A stretch of 64,000 bases of DNA from Dickeya poaceiphila (lineage in GTDB: Bacteria > Pseudomonadota > Gammaproteobacteria > Enterobacterales > Enterobacteriaceae): positions 3,720,001-3,784,000 of the forward strand of contig NZ_CP042220.2 of the NCBI RefSeq assembly GCF_007858975.2. The letters run 5' to 3'. Shown here piece after piece: positions 31,923 through 41,161 of this stretch. Below the pieces are notes generated by a model. The model saw only the letters and a program-made list of their open reading frames with translations. It had not been told where the DNA came from and searched no databases. Position numbers and translations under genes: made by a program. Numbering within the stretch: position 1 is the first letter of the stretch; every line of letters starts with the position of its first letter.

Positions 31923-33224
31923 ATGCTTATTCTGGAACTATTTATCGTACTCCTCGCTATTTATCTGGGCGCCAGGCTCGGCGGTATCGGTATCGGGTTT
32001 GCCGGTGGACTCGGCGTACTGGTGCTGACGCTAGGGTTTCACATCAAACCGGGTGCTATTCCATTCGATGTGATTGAAATTATCATGGCGGTGATAGCCG
32101 CTATCGCCGCGATGCAGATAGCGGGCGGCATGGATTATCTGGTCAGTCTGGCGGAAAAGCTGCTGCGTCGTAAACCACGTTATGTCACCTTTCTCGCCCC
32201 ATTGGTGACCTATTTCATGACGCTGCTGGCGGGCACCGGACATACTGCCTTTTCCACCTTGCCGGTTATCGCCGAAGTGGCAAAGGAACAAGGCATCCGC
32301 CCGTCTCGTCCGCTGTCTATCGCAGTAGTCGCCTCGCAAATCGCCATCACGGCATCGCCTATTTCGGCTGCGGTGGTTTTCGTCGCCGGCATACTCGAAC
32401 CGAAAGGCGTGAGCTATCTGGCACTGCTCGGCATCTGCATTCCCAGTACGCTGATCGCTATCCTGCTGACAGCCATGCTCACCAATTTCCTTGGCAAGGA
32501 ATTGAAAGATGATGAGGTCTATCAGGAACGTCTGCGCAAAGGTGAAGTCTCGCTGCGCAGTCATAGTCAGTCGGTACTGAAACCCGGCGCCAAACGTTCG
32601 GTCGGGCTATTCCTGATCGGTATTATCGCCGTTGTGCTGTACGCCACTGCAATCAGCGATAACGTCGGGCTGATTCATAACCCGGTATTGCCGCGTAATG
32701 AAGCGATTGTGGTGTTTATGCTGACTATCGCCACGCTTATCTGCATCACCTGCCGCGTCGATACCGCACAGATCCTCAGCGCCAGTACCTTCAAGTCTGG
32801 CATGAGCGCCTGCGTGTGCGTGATGGGCGTAGCCTGGCTGGGCGATACCTTCGTCAAAGCACACATTGCCGATATTCAGAGCACGGCGGGCACATTGTTG
32901 CAAAACCATCCGTGGATGCTGGCAGTGGTGCTGTTCTTCGCTGCAACGCTGCTCTACTCTCAGGCAGCCACCGCCAAGGCGCTAATGCCTGCGGCGTTGA
33001 TGTTGGGCGTCAGCCCGGTGACGGCAATCGCCTCATTTGCTGCGGTATCGGCGCTGTTTGTTCTACCCACTTACCCCACGCTGCTGGCAGCAGTAGAAAT
33101 GGATGACACAGGCTCAACGCGCATCGGCAAATACGTCTTCAACCACGCGTTTTTGATCCCCGGCGTGGTGGCAATTTCGTTGTCGGTCATCCTTGGCTTT
33201 ATCGTCGGTCACATGGTGTTGTAA
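31923..33224 (+). CDS. dcuA: C4-dicarboxylate antiporter DcuA
   Basis: Inner-membrane antiporter of the DcuA/DcuB family exchanging aspartate, fumarate or malate for succinate. The 433-residue protein opens with a hydrophobic helix and has GARLGGIGIGFAGGLGVL, ITASPISAAVV and LYSQAATAKALMP, all characteristic. It forms the conserved aspA-dcuA pair. Confidence 0.95.
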   Translation: MLILELFIVLLAIYLGARLGGIGIGFAGGLGVLVLTLGFHIKPGAIPFDVIEIIMAVIAAIAAMQIAGGMDYLVSLAEKLLRRKPRYVTFLAPLVTYFMTLLAGTGHTAFSTLPVIAEVAKEQGIRPSRPLSIAVVASQIAITASPISAAVVFVAGILEPKGVSYLALLGICIPSTLIAILLTAMLTNFLGKELKDDEVYQERLRKGEVSLRSHSQSVLKPGAKRSVGLFLIGIIAVVLYATAISDNVGLIHNPVLPRNEAIVVFMLTIATLICITCRVDTAQILSASTFKSGMSACVCVMGVAWLGDTFVKAHIADIQSTAGTLLQNHPWMLAVVLFFAATLLYSQAATAKALMPAALMLGVSPVTAIASFAAVSALFVLPTYPTLLAAVEMDDTGSTRIGKYVFNHAFLIPGVVAISLSVILGFIVGHMVL

Positions 33225-33249
33225 CCCCCTACCACATCGCCACGCTTTT

Positions 33250-33277
33250 CCGGATCGGTGCTCTAACGCCGATCCGG
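33250..33277 (+). terminator. inverted repeat after dcuA
   Basis: Nine-base arms ccggatcgg / ccgatccgg with a ten-base loop; no strong T-run, so a moderate terminator at best. Confidence 0.5.
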
Positions 33278-33338
33278 CCTTACGATTGCCACCCTGCCAC
33301 GGTATAGTGTGTCTACCGTTAGCGTTATCGAGGTTACG

Positions 33339-33683
33339 ATGTCAGACTCCAGCGACAATCCGTTATCCAACAACGCGGTGGTGATACTGTGCACCGCGCC
33401 CGATGAAAACTGCGCCAAACAGCTGGCCCAATCTGCGCTGAACGCACGTCTGGCTGCTTGCGTCACCTTATTGCCAGGCGCCACTTCTCTGTATCACTGG
33501 GAAGGCAAACTGGAACAGCAGACAGAAATTCAACTGCTGCTGAAAAGTGACAGAGCACACCAGTCCGCCCTGCTGACTCATCTGAAACAACAACATCCTT
33601 ACCAGACACCAGAACTGCTGGTGCTGCCGGTCGAGGGTGGCGACAGTGATTATCTCTCATGGCTCAACGCATCCTTACGCTGA
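33339..33683 (+). CDS. cutA: divalent-cation tolerance protein CutA
   Basis: Small trimeric ferredoxin-like protein associated with copper tolerance. The 114-residue product contains the conserved [22 protein letters not shown] region (in parts), EIQLLLKSD and the [14 protein letters not shown] segment. ATG 33339 follows GAGGT. Its 3' end overlaps the dsbD start by 25 bp, so the two are translationally linked. Confidence 0.94.
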   Translation: MSDSSDNPLSNNAVVILCTAPDENCAKQLAQSALNARLAACVTLLPGATSLYHWEGKLEQQTEIQLLLKSDRAHQSALLTHLKQQHPYQTPELLVLPVEGGDSDYLSWLNASLR

Positions 33684-35407
33684 CGGTTCTGTGCCTCAGC
33701 CTGCTTTTCAGTACGCAAGCCCCGGCGCAAAACCCGTTCGGGCGCAGCGCCCAGTCTCAGTTTCTGACGGTCGACCAAGCCTTCTCGTTGGATTTTCAAC
33801 AGCATGGCGATCAACTGACCGTCAGCTGGCAGATTCACCCTGGCTACTACCTGTATCGCCAGCAAATCAAGCTGGATAGCACGCTTATCGCGCCACCGGG
33901 TGTGACGCTGCCACCGGGCGAATCACACCGTGACGAATTCTTTGGTGATGTTTCTATTTACCGCCAGTCGCTGACACTCAACGTCCCTCTGCGTAATGTG
34001 CCGTCCGGTGCTACGTTGAGCATCACTTATCAGGGCTGTGCCGACGCAGGGTTCTGCTACCCGCCGGAAACCCGTTCGATACCGCTGAGTGCAACAAACG
34101 CCAGTTCGATAAATGCCAGTACGACAAACACCGACACGTCTGCAACGCCAGCCGCCATCGTGCCGCAGCCAGACGCCACGCATACGCCGACGCTGCCGTT
34201 TTCGCCGTTGTGGGCGTTGTTGATTGGTATCGGCGTGGCGTTCACGCCTTGCGTATTGCCGATGTATCCGCTGATCTCCGGGCTGATTCTTGGTCACCAG
34301 CAACGCTTATCCGCAGGTCGCACGCTGCTGCTAACGCTGGTGTATGTGCAGGGAATGGCGTTGACCTACACCGTGCTCGGCCTGATTGTTGCGGCGGCAG
34401 GGCTGCGTTTTCAGGCGGCATTGCAGCATCCTTATGTGCTGATTGGGCTATCAATGATGTTTGTGGCACTGTCGTTGTCGATGTTCGGCGTCTATAACCT
34501 GCAACTACCGTCATCGCTGCAAACCCGCCTGACGCTGTGGAGCAATCGCCAGCAAAGCGGCTCTGTTGCCGGGGTCTTCGCCATGGGCGCACTGGCTGGG
34601 CTGATTTGCTCGCCCTGCACCACCGCGCCGCTCAGCGCGCTGCTGTTGTACATCGCTCAGAGCGGTAACCTGCTGGCCGGCGGCGGCTCGCTGTATTTGT
34701 ATGCGCTCGGTATGGGGCTGCCATTGATGGTCATTACCCTGTTCGGCAACCGGTTGTTACCCAAGCGCGGCCCCTGGATGAGTCACGTCAAAGAGGGGTT
34801 TGGGTTTGTGATTCTGGCGCTACCGGTATTTCTGCTGGGAAGAGTGCTGGGCGATACCTGGGAGTGGCGCATGTGGGCACTGCTCGGCGTGGCGTTTTTC
34901 GGCTGGGCGTTTGCCCTCAGCCTGCGCAGTCATGCCGGCGGCATGAGAGTCATACAAATTCTGCTGTTTTTGGGCGCGCTGCTGGCGGCAAGGCCATTGC
35001 AGGACTGGTTATTCGCACCGGTACAGGCGCAGTCAACCAACACCAGCCAACTGCGCTTTACACCAACCAATACGCTGGACGAACTGACCACGGCGCTGAG
35101 CCGCAGCGGCAACCGTATCACCATGCTCGATCTCTACGCCGACTGGTGCGTAGCCTGCAAAGAGTTCGAAAAATACACCTTCCGTGACACGACAGTGCAG
35201 CAATCGCTGTCTTCCATGCAACGATTGCAGGCGAATGTCACCGCCAACGCAGAGGCTCAGCGGACGCTGCTGCAACATCTGCATGTGCTGGGGTTGCCGA
35301 CTATTCTGTTTTTCGACGCCAATGGTCGGGAAATTCCGGGTTCGCGCGTTACCGGCTTCATGGACGCCGCCGCTTTTGCCGCACATTTGCAGACACTCGC
35401 GCGCTAG
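33659..35407 (+). CDS. dsbD: thiol:disulfide interchange protein DsbD
   Basis: Transmembrane reductase passing electrons from cytoplasmic thioredoxin to periplasmic DsbC/DsbG and cytochrome c maturation. The 582-residue protein has a signal peptide, an N-terminal immunoglobulin-like domain with the Cys pair in GCADAGFC, a Ser/Thr/Asn-rich linker, an eight-helix domain with [10 protein letters not shown] and ICSPCTTAP, and a C-terminal thioredoxin fold with WCVACKE. Order cutA-dsbD-yjdC is as in E. coli. Confidence 0.96.
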   Translation: MAQRILTLTVLCLSLLFSTQAPAQNPFGRSAQSQFLTVDQAFSLDFQQHGDQLTVSWQIHPGYYLYRQQIKLDSTLIAPPGVTLPPGESHRDEFFGDVSIYRQSLTLNVPLRNVPSGATLSITYQGCADAGFCYPPETRSIPLSATNASSINASTTNTDTSATPAAIVPQPDATHTPTLPFSPLWALLIGIGVAFTPCVLPMYPLISGLILGHQQRLSAGRTLLLTLVYVQGMALTYTVLGLIVAAAGLRFQAALQHPYVLIGLSMMFVALSLSMFGVYNLQLPSSLQTRLTLWSNRQQSGSVAGVFAMGALAGLICSPCTTAPLSALLLYIAQSGNLLAGGGSLYLYALGMGLPLMVITLFGNRLLPKRGPWMSHVKEGFGFVILALPVFLLGRVLGDTWEWRMWALLGVAFFGWAFALSLRSHAGGMRVIQILLFLGALLAARPLQDWLFAPVQAQSTNTSQLRFTPTNTLDELTTALSRSGNRITMLDLYADWCVACKEFEKYTFRDTTVQQSLSSMQRLQANVTANAEAQRTLLQHLHVLGLPTILFFDANGREIPGSRVTGFMDAAAFAAHLQTLAR

Positions 35408-35478
35408 CGCGATTCAACTTGAAAGATGCCGGAGATAAACCACACTGGTTAGTGATGGCACAGAGCAGGAGAAGCATG

Positions 35479-36054
35479 ATGCAACGGGAAGAAGTCTTGG
35501 AGCAAGCGCTGGCCTTGCTGGAACAGCGTGGATTCGCCGGCACGACGCTAGAGATACTGGCCGATCAGTTGGGCATTTCTCCTGCCGAGCTACAGCCCTT
35601 CTGGCCCGACCGTGAAGCCTTGTTGTACGACAGCCTGCGCTACCATAGCCAGCAGGTGAATATCTGGCGCCAGCAGGTATTCGTAGATGAACAACTCAGG
35701 CCCGAACAGAAGCTGCTGGTACGCTATCAACGGCTACAGGACGCCGTCAGCCAGTATCGTTTTCCCGGTTGCCTGTTCATCGCTGCCTGTAGTGCGTTTC
35801 CAGACCCGCTCCACCCAATTCACCAGATTGCCGAACAACAAAAACAGGCGTCATATCAGTACACCAAAGCGTTGCTGGAACAACTGGAAACCGACGATAC
35901 AGACATGGTGGCATTACAGCTGGAACTGATTCTGGAAGGCTGCCTGAGTAAGTTGCTGGTAAAACGCCAGTTGTCCGACGTGACGGTAGCAAAGCGGCTG
36001 GCAGAAGACGTACTGCGCGTCGCCATGTGCCGTAAACACGGCGCGCTGGCGTAA
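35479..36054 (+). CDS. yjdC: TetR-family regulator YjdC
   Basis: TetR/AcrR-type transcription factor of unknown ligand. The 191-residue product has an N-terminal helix-turn-helix (ALALLEQRGFAGTTLEILAD, QLGISPAELQPFWPDREALLYD in parts) and a helical ligand domain with GCLFIAAC. The ATG at 35479 matches E. coli YjdC (MQRE) and sits seven bases after AGGAG; an adjacent ATG at 35476 is the alternative. It follows dsbD by 71 bp. Confidence 0.88.
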   Translation: MQREEVLEQALALLEQRGFAGTTLEILADQLGISPAELQPFWPDREALLYDSLRYHSQQVNIWRQQVFVDEQLRPEQKLLVRYQRLQDAVSQYRFPGCLFIAACSAFPDPLHPIHQIAEQQKQASYQYTKALLEQLETDDTDMVALQLELILEGCLSKLLVKRQLSDVTVAKRLAEDVLRVAMCRKHGALA

Positions 36055-36168
36055 TGTCTTCACTACGCCCTCATTGATAATTCCATCGGCGATGCGCTGC
36101 TTATTTGCGCAAAAAATGCATAAACGCTGAAAAAGCAGTCAAACCATCAAAAAGTGGGTGAATTCACG

Positions 36169-36207
36169 TTGACGAGGCAGCCTGAATCCGGTTTAATGCG
36201 CCCCGTT
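36169..36207 (+). promoter_or_regulatory. promoter of tRNA-Phe
   Basis: TTGACG at 36169-36174 and TTTAAT at 36192-36197 are 17 bp apart, followed by a GC-rich discriminator (gcgcccc) typical of stringently controlled tRNA promoters. Confidence 0.8.
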
Positions 36208-36283
36208 GCCCGGATAGCTCAGTCGGTAGAGCAGGGGATTGAAAATCCCCGTGTCCTTGGTTCGATTCCGAGTCCGGGCACCA
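36208..36283 (+). tRNA. pheU: tRNA-Phe (GAA)
   Basis: 76-nt gene with acceptor arms gcccgga / tccgggc, D-loop agctcagtcggtagagc, anticodon stem-loop ggggattgaaaatcccc with anticodon GAA, T-loop ggttcgattcc and encoded CCA. It is intact although its 3' end is the insertion site of the island to the right. Confidence 0.97.
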
Positions 36284-36284
36284 C
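36268..36284. repeat. attL core (tRNA-Phe 3' end)
   Basis: ccgagtccgggcaccac, identical to the copy at 52543-52559. Confidence 0.88.
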
Positions 36285-36395
36285 CTTTCCTTTTTTATGC
36301 TTCCTTATCAATCCCTATATTGTTGTGATTCAATAAGTTGGTGTAAAAACTTTTCCGATGCGTTTTGATTTATCCCTTCGTATCGGGGAATTTGT

Positions 36396-36412
36396 GGGTC
36401 AGATTGCGGGTC
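36396..36412. repeat. putative integrase arm-type sites, left
   Basis: Two GGGTC units in gggtcagattgcgggtc; the same arrangement (gggtcaacctacgggtc) recurs inside the right end at 52465-52481. Confidence 0.55.
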
Positions 36413-36443
36413 ATTCAGTTCGATGAACGGGAGTGACCCTCAT

Positions 36444-37702
36444 ATGTTAACTGACAGCAAAGTCCGATCCGCGAAACCTCTCGCAAAATCTTATAAGCTC
36501 GCTGACTCGCAAGGCCTGTACCTCACGGTATCGACCAACGGCGCTAAGCTATGGTATTTCCGCTATCGCTTCGGCGGTAAAGAAAACCGTCTGGCTTTTG
36601 GCCCCTACCCTCAAACCACGCTGGCGGAAGCCCGCGAAAAGCGCGATGCAGCACGTAAGCTACTGGCATCCGGCACCAGCCCTTCTCAGCTTCGCAAAGC
36701 GAACAACCCCGCCGTTGAGGAATCCCACACCTTCCAGTATATCGCTCAGGCGTGGCACACCAGCAGCCTCAAGCTCTGGTCAGACGCGCACGCCGATAAA
36801 ATCCTCATCTGCCTGAAACGCTACGTTTTCCCCGCGATTGGCGCAATGGATATCGCTCAGGTTGAAACTCGCCATCTGGCGCAGTTGGTTAAGGAAATTG
36901 ACGATAAAGGGGTGCATGACGTCGCCGGACGGGTGCGCCAGCATCTGACCAAAATCATGCGCCACGGTGTACAACAGGGCGTCATCAAATATAATCCGGC
37001 TTACGATTTGGACGGCGTCGTAACCCCGATAGCGACCCAACATCACCCCGCCCTGCCGCTAAAACACCTGCCTGAACTGCTGGCGAAGATTGACATCTAC
37101 AAAGGCCGGATGCTCACCCGTCTGGCGCTGGAGCTGAACCTGCATGTGTTTCTGCGCTCCAGTGAACTGCGCTTTGCCCGCTGGGATGAATTCAACCTCA
37201 AAGCGCATATCTGGAGCGTGCCCGCTCAGCGTGAAGCGGTAAACGGCGTGAGATTTTCAGAGCGTGGCACAAAAATGAAGGATGAACATCTGGTGCCGCT
37301 GTCACGGCAGGCGGTCGCCCTGCTGAAACAGATTCAGACGATTTCCGGCGAGTCGGTCTTTGTTTTTCCGGGCGCACATACACTGCACAAGCCGATGAGT
37401 GAGAACACCATCAACAAGGCACTGCGCGTAATTGGTTACGACACCAAAACCGAAATCTGTGGGCATGGTTTCAGAACCATGGCCTGTAGCGCGCTGAACG
37501 AGTCCGGGCGCTGGTCAAAAGACGCCATTGAGTGCAGATGAGCCACAAAGAGCGCAACGGCGTACGGGCGGCTTATGTGCATAAAGCGGAGCATCTGGAA
37601 GCCAGAATCGAAATGATGCAATGGTGGTCAGATTATCTGGACGTAAACCGCGAAGGCTACGTCGCACCGTATATTTATGCACGGAGTTATACGGCTGGCT
37701 AA
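36444..37702 (+). pseudogene. int: P4-family tyrosine integrase, frameshifted
   Basis: Tyrosine recombinase of the P4/bacteriophage-island type that targets tRNA 3' ends. It has the DUF4102 N-terminal arm-binding domain (LTDSKVRSAKPLAKSYKLADSQGLYL in parts), a SAM-like core-binding domain and catalytic residues up to HGFRTMACSALNE. The first frame stops at 37541. One base appears lost near 37533: from 37535 the next frame reads QMSHKERNGVRAAYVHKAEHLE and WWSDYLD to a stop at 37700-37702, which is the expected C-terminus with the catalytic Tyr in AAYVHKAEHL. The truncated product lacks that Tyr, so the enzyme should be inactive unless frameshifting occurs. Confidence 0.88.
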
Positions 37703-37841
37703 CGCGCTGCGCTTGTTGGCTCCTGACGGGCTTTCTATGTGATAGAAAACCCGTCAGGAGCGTTGTCGTAAAATCATCCGGGCATTCTGCCAAACGTTTC
37801 TTACACGTTAGGATCTGCGACATCAACTGCCCGAATCACCG

Positions 37842-38012
37842 TTAACCTTTGGGTTCGATGCCTCGGGTCTGGAGTTCTTTGCGCAGAATACGCTTTATCC
37901 ATGTAGCCAATGTCTTGTCGCCATCCTTGTGAGCTTGTTTTTCCAATTGCGCCCGAAACTCGTGGGACAGTCGAATCTGATACTGGTCTGTTTTTGACTT
38001 TTCACTTGACAT
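37842..38012 (-). CDS. ribbon-helix-helix (Arc-like) DNA-binding protein
   Basis: A 56-residue basic protein. KTDQYQIRLSHEFRAQLEKQA looks like the Arc/MetJ ribbon-strand followed by a helix, and DKTLATWIKRILRKELQ the second helix. It is probably an autoregulator or an accessory DNA-binding protein of the island. The start at 38012 is preferred because a perfect palindrome (tgtaattaca) abuts it; an in-frame ATG at 38030 would place that palindrome inside the gene. Neither start has a good ribosome site. Confidence 0.6.
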   Translation of the reverse strand: MSSEKSKTDQYQIRLSHEFRAQLEKQAHKDGDKTLATWIKRILRKELQTRGIEPKG

Positions 38013-38066
38013 TGTAATTACAAATTCCATAGCATGGTCTTGTTGTAATTACACCGCAATTACACG
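38013..38066. promoter_or_regulatory. palindromic operator array before the RHH gene
   Basis: Two perfect copies of the palindrome tgtaattaca (38013-38022 and 38044-38053) and a degenerate third (gcaattaca, to 38065) lie next to the RHH start, a layout typical of RHH autoregulation. Confidence 0.6.
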
Positions 38067-38152
38067 GTATTTTGCAACGATAAAGAGCGAAGCCCGGCAG
38101 TGCTAGGAACACTCACCGGGCTTCTGACCACAACATTAAGGAGACTAATGCT

Positions 38153-38503
38153 ATGGCTGACACCGATAGTAACACGGGCTCGTCTTACCAATCACTGCCG
38201 GATTGCGAGAGCCTGTATTCCGCCATGAATGCCGCGCTGGCTCGTCTGGATTTTTCAAACATGGACGATGACGAACTCTCGCAGGTGGCAGAGTATTGCG
38301 CCGAAACCAGCGCCGGGCTGTGTCATTGCCTGAATTTCATTGGCGATGCGCTGATTACCTTTGCCGATAATGACGTGTGCGAATCCACGCCGGAAAGTTT
38401 ATGCCAGTTGGGGCATGGGCTAAATGCCATCAGCCTACTCATCCCGGCGCTTAACGATATGCACAGACGCGCACACGCACCGAGCCGCCCGATAAGCCTC
38501 TGA
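38153..38503 (+). CDS. hypothetical island protein, acidic, helical
   Basis: I do not recognise this 116-residue acidic protein. It is Ser/Asp/Leu-rich with helical segments (SLYSAMNAALARLDF; DELSQVAEYCAETSAGLCHCL) and no membrane segment. The ATG follows a good AAGGAG site and the gene ends before a strong terminator, so it is probably expressed. A regulatory or structural accessory role on the island is possible but not shown. Confidence 0.6.
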   Translation: MADTDSNTGSSYQSLPDCESLYSAMNAALARLDFSNMDDDELSQVAEYCAETSAGLCHCLNFIGDALITFADNDVCESTPESLCQLGHGLNAISLLIPALNDMHRRAHAPSRPISL

Positions 38504-38520
38504 ACCCGAGCCTGATTAAA

Positions 38521-38556
38521 GCTCTGCCGTGAGTGACTCACGGTCAGGGCTTTTTT
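38521..38556 (+). terminator. intrinsic terminator
   Basis: gctctgccgtgag / ctcacggtcagggc form a stem with one interior mismatch, followed by six T. Confidence 0.85.
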
Positions 38557-38750
38557 GCTTTCATAACTGAATAACAATAATTCTTCCCATCCGATATTGA
38601 GTTGTTTGCAGGCATCCTCCCTTTTTCCCGATAGCGTTCCCTATCGGCTGATTTCAGCAGGGAGAAGACATGCCAGCACGTTTTATTTTCGCAACGCTGA
38701 CAGCGCTCAACAGGCCATCCAGGCACGACGCAGGACGCGACGGATTTAGG

Positions 38751-39262
38751 CGGTTGAATGCCTGCGCCTCGCGGGCATTCAACCGTGGCGTGAGGCGAGT
38801 CAATGCCCTTTCGCAGAAAGGGCTCATTTGCGTCGCCCGAACCCACCGGCGAGCGTTTCCCCCAAGGGAAACCGAGCTGGCCGGGGGGAGCCGAATAAAT
38901 TTTGCCGCCCCAGCGAGCAAAAAGACGCGCCCACGCGTCGGTTTATTTGGGGGGCGACAGCCCCGCACACCGTCGCCGCTAAGTCTCCGGCCACCAGCCG
39001 GTAGCGAGGCGCGACTACCCACTCTGAAGGCGTTTTCCCATTTTTTCGCTGACCGGCACGGGCAAAAGAAAAAGTGGGCGAAAAACGGCGTCTCAAAGGG
39101 GGTAGTCGCGCGTAGCGCGCGACGGTGTGCCGCCGTTGACGTTGGGGGTTTTGGCGTGGCGTCCAGCCGCGACATTACCCCCATGTGCCAGGCAATAAGG
39201 GCGTCCAGCCCGCATGAACTGGCACACGCCGTTCCGTGCCGGGAAATGTATTTTCCGGCACA
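38751..39262. ncRNA. candidate structured RNA or structured oriT region
   Basis: This GC-rich 500-bp stretch holds a series of long inverted repeats: cggttgaatgcc/ggcattcaaccg (38751-38785), gccctttc/gaaagggc (38805-38823), gcacaccgtcg/cgacggtgtgc (38965-38975 with 39120-39130), nested inside it gcgcgactaccc/gggtagtcgcgc (39009-39020 with 39100-39111), tgtgccag/ctggcaca (39184-39226) and a gtgccggaaa-type hairpin (39236-39262). Long open frames exist on both strands but overlap each other completely. It lies just upstream of the relaxase gene, so it may be a structured RNA, an origin of transfer, or both. Strand is undetermined. Confidence 0.4.
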
Positions 39263-39403
39263 TGGCTGCGAAGCGGCCTCCCCATTCGCCTCACGCTGTC
39301 GGCGCATCGCATGGACACATGCCATTCACGGAAATCTGAGCCGATGTCATGAGGCGATAAAACCGAAAGAGCGAACAACCCGGTAACACGCGAAGGAGGA
39401 ACC

Positions 39404-40147
39404 ATGCTGATTTCCGATTACCGTAAACGCCGGATGCGTAGTCACGAAAAAATGCGACTTCTGCTCACCTTTCTGAAAGAAGAAACCTACAGTGATTTTA
39501 AAACGCTAATGCTGCTTTTTGATTATAAAAATCACAAGCCGCTTTATCTGCTGCTGGCGAAAGCTATTAGCATGGGGTTGGTCCAAAAGCATGAAATAAA
39601 CACCAGAATGGTGAAAATCTCTCTGTGGGGCATCACCAATGACGGATTATCCGTTGTCGTCACACCCCATGAGGATGGCTTTCCTGCACGGTTTGAGCCC
39701 TCGAAAGTCACTGGCTGGACGCTGATGCAGCGCCTTGATCGTCAGCTAGCACGGCTCCTTCTTGAGAAGAAAGGCGCTTATGGGTGGCTCAGCGGCGCTG
39801 ATTCAACCTTCCGCAGCCGCTATGAGGTATATCATCGCCCGGCCGGGGTGATAACGTTACCAGACGGAACCGTCATCGCCATTGAGACTGAACGCCATTT
39901 GAAAACCAAGGCCCGTTATCAGGCAATTATCACCCAACATTTGATAACTCGAACTCAAAAACTTTGGATGTACGTCTTCTATATCGTGCCCGATCCGCAG
40001 ATAAAGCGAGCTATTGAACGGATGTTCAATAGCGTGAAATACGCCATCGTCAGTCATCAGCGCATCCCGCTGGAAGCGAAGCACCGCAATGTTTTTCGGG
40101 TTTATACGGTTGGGGAGTTGAAGGGGTTGGATTTGAATCTTGGCTAA
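39404..40147 (+). CDS. mobC: MobC-like relaxase / replication-relaxation family protein
   Basis: A 247-residue protein with an N-terminal winged-helix-like domain (HEKMRLLLTFLKEETYSDFKTL in parts) and a C-terminal nuclease-like domain with GTVIAIETERHLKTKARYQ, an E-x-E...K pattern as in MOBC relaxases such as CloDF13 MobC. Those nick the origin of transfer so that a helper conjugation system can move the DNA. An AAGGAGG site precedes the ATG. The structured region directly upstream is where an oriT would be expected. Assignment rests on motif memory, not on a search. Confidence 0.6.
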   Translation: MLISDYRKRRMRSHEKMRLLLTFLKEETYSDFKTLMLLFDYKNHKPLYLLLAKAISMGLVQKHEINTRMVKISLWGITNDGLSVVVTPHEDGFPARFEPSKVTGWTLMQRLDRQLARLLLEKKGAYGWLSGADSTFRSRYEVYHRPAGVITLPDGTVIAIETERHLKTKARYQAIITQHLITRTQKLWMYVFYIVPDPQIKRAIERMFNSVKYAIVSHQRIPLEAKHRNVFRVYTVGELKGLDLNLG

Positions 40148-40167
40148 TTGCTGAACAATCATGTGAA

Positions 40168-40188
40168 GTATATACTCAAAGTATACAC
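40168..40188. promoter_or_regulatory. putative CcdA/CcdB operator
   Basis: gtatatac and gtatacac, 13 bp apart, lie directly before ccdA. Type II toxin-antitoxin complexes bind such repeated short palindromes to repress themselves. Confidence 0.45.
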
Positions 40189-40205
40189 AAGAGAGGAGCA
40201 CTATC

Positions 40206-40424
40206 ATGAAACACCGCGTCAGCGTTACCGTGGACAAAGACAATTATCAGGTTCTGAGTGCCGCCGGAGTCAATATTTCTGGACTGGTGAACGATGCAAT
40301 TGGCAAAGAAGCCCGCCGCATTAAGGCAGAAGAGTGGAAAAAGGAAAACCGCGAAGGAATGGAAGAAGTCACCCGATTTATCGCACAGCATGGCTCATTT
40401 GCAGATGAAAACAGGAACTGGTGA
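40206..40424 (+). CDS. ccdA: CcdA antitoxin
   Basis: Antitoxin of the CcdAB type II system. The 72-residue protein has an N-terminal ribbon-helix-helix ([27 protein letters not shown] in parts) and a C-terminal toxin-binding tail ending [10 protein letters not shown], almost the tail of F-plasmid CcdA. AGGAG lies before the ATG. It is followed by ccdB two bases later. Confidence 0.94.
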   Translation: MKHRVSVTVDKDNYQVLSAAGVNISGLVNDAIGKEARRIKAEEWKKENREGMEEVTRFIAQHGSFADENRNW

Positions 40425-40426
40425 TC

Positions 40427-40732
40427 ATGCAATTCATTGTTTATCAATACAAACGTGCCAGCCACTACAAAATGTTTGTTGATGTGCAGAGTGATATTGT
40501 CGAGACACCTAAGCGGCGCATGGTCATACCTCTTATCGAATCGCATCACCTGTCTGAGAAAGTGAATAAAACGCTGTTCCCTCTGATCCGCATCGACAGC
40601 GAAGACTATCGGCTGATGACGACGGAGCTATCGAGCGTTCCCGCTGAGGTCATTGGTGAGGCTATCGCGGACCTTGGCGACTACGCCGATGAGATTAAGG
40701 ATGCGATTAATCTTATGTTTTGGGGGATTTGA
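40427..40732 (+). CDS. ccdB: CcdB toxin (DNA gyrase poison)
   Basis: Toxin that traps gyrase on DNA by binding GyrA. The 101-residue protein matches F-plasmid CcdB along its length ([23 protein letters not shown] in parts; RRMVIPLIE) and keeps the essential C-terminal Trp-Gly-Ile (NLMFWGI). All gyrase-contact residues at the C-terminus are present, so it is probably active and stabilises the island. ATG 40427 is preferred to a GTG at 40421. Confidence 0.94.
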   Translation: MQFIVYQYKRASHYKMFVDVQSDIVETPKRRMVIPLIESHHLSEKVNKTLFPLIRIDSEDYRLMTTELSSVPAEVIGEAIADLGDYADEIKDAINLMFWGI

Positions 40733-41161
40733 GAGAAGTTCAGCGTGTTCGCATTGAATCTTACGTTTAGCGCGCCCCCGACCGAACATTACTAGCATTT
40801 CATAAATGCTAGTAAATTTAATAAGTTATCTATTAGCTAACACCATTACCCCGCGCTTTTGATGGACGCCGCCTTATTGAGATATTTACTCATGGATATG
40901 TGAATAAAAACCAACTTTCTATTCAATCCGGTGCGTGACGCCATTCCACTTCCAGCCAGCCCCTCAGCCAGCTATATGATAAACAGTATGATTTTAACAC
41001 TTCTCGGGAGTATTCAACTACATTGATTAAATATCATTTAAATACAATGACTTAAAATTATTTTTTACCTAAAAGACGCACCGGATTGAATATCCGCTGA
41101 CCGGTATTACACGACCTAACTCCTGCCCTCAGCATAATAAAACTGGACAGGATCCTGACTA
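40733..41161. other. 429-bp AT-rich gap between ccdB and mod
   Basis: No gene is visible. A perfect 10-bp inverted repeat actagcattt/aaatgctagt at 40791-40813 may end ccdAB transcription. The rest presumably contains the promoter of the first type III system. Confidence 0.5.

Noticed and set aside
38654..39386. Two long opposing open frames (223 residues on -, 238 on +) that could be called genes
   Set aside because: They overlap completely, are Arg-rich and low-complexity as expected of GC-rich non-coding DNA, and the region is full of inverted repeats. The + frame opens somewhat like the Ash/Icd-like annotations common in enterobacterial islands, so it is kept only as a doubt.
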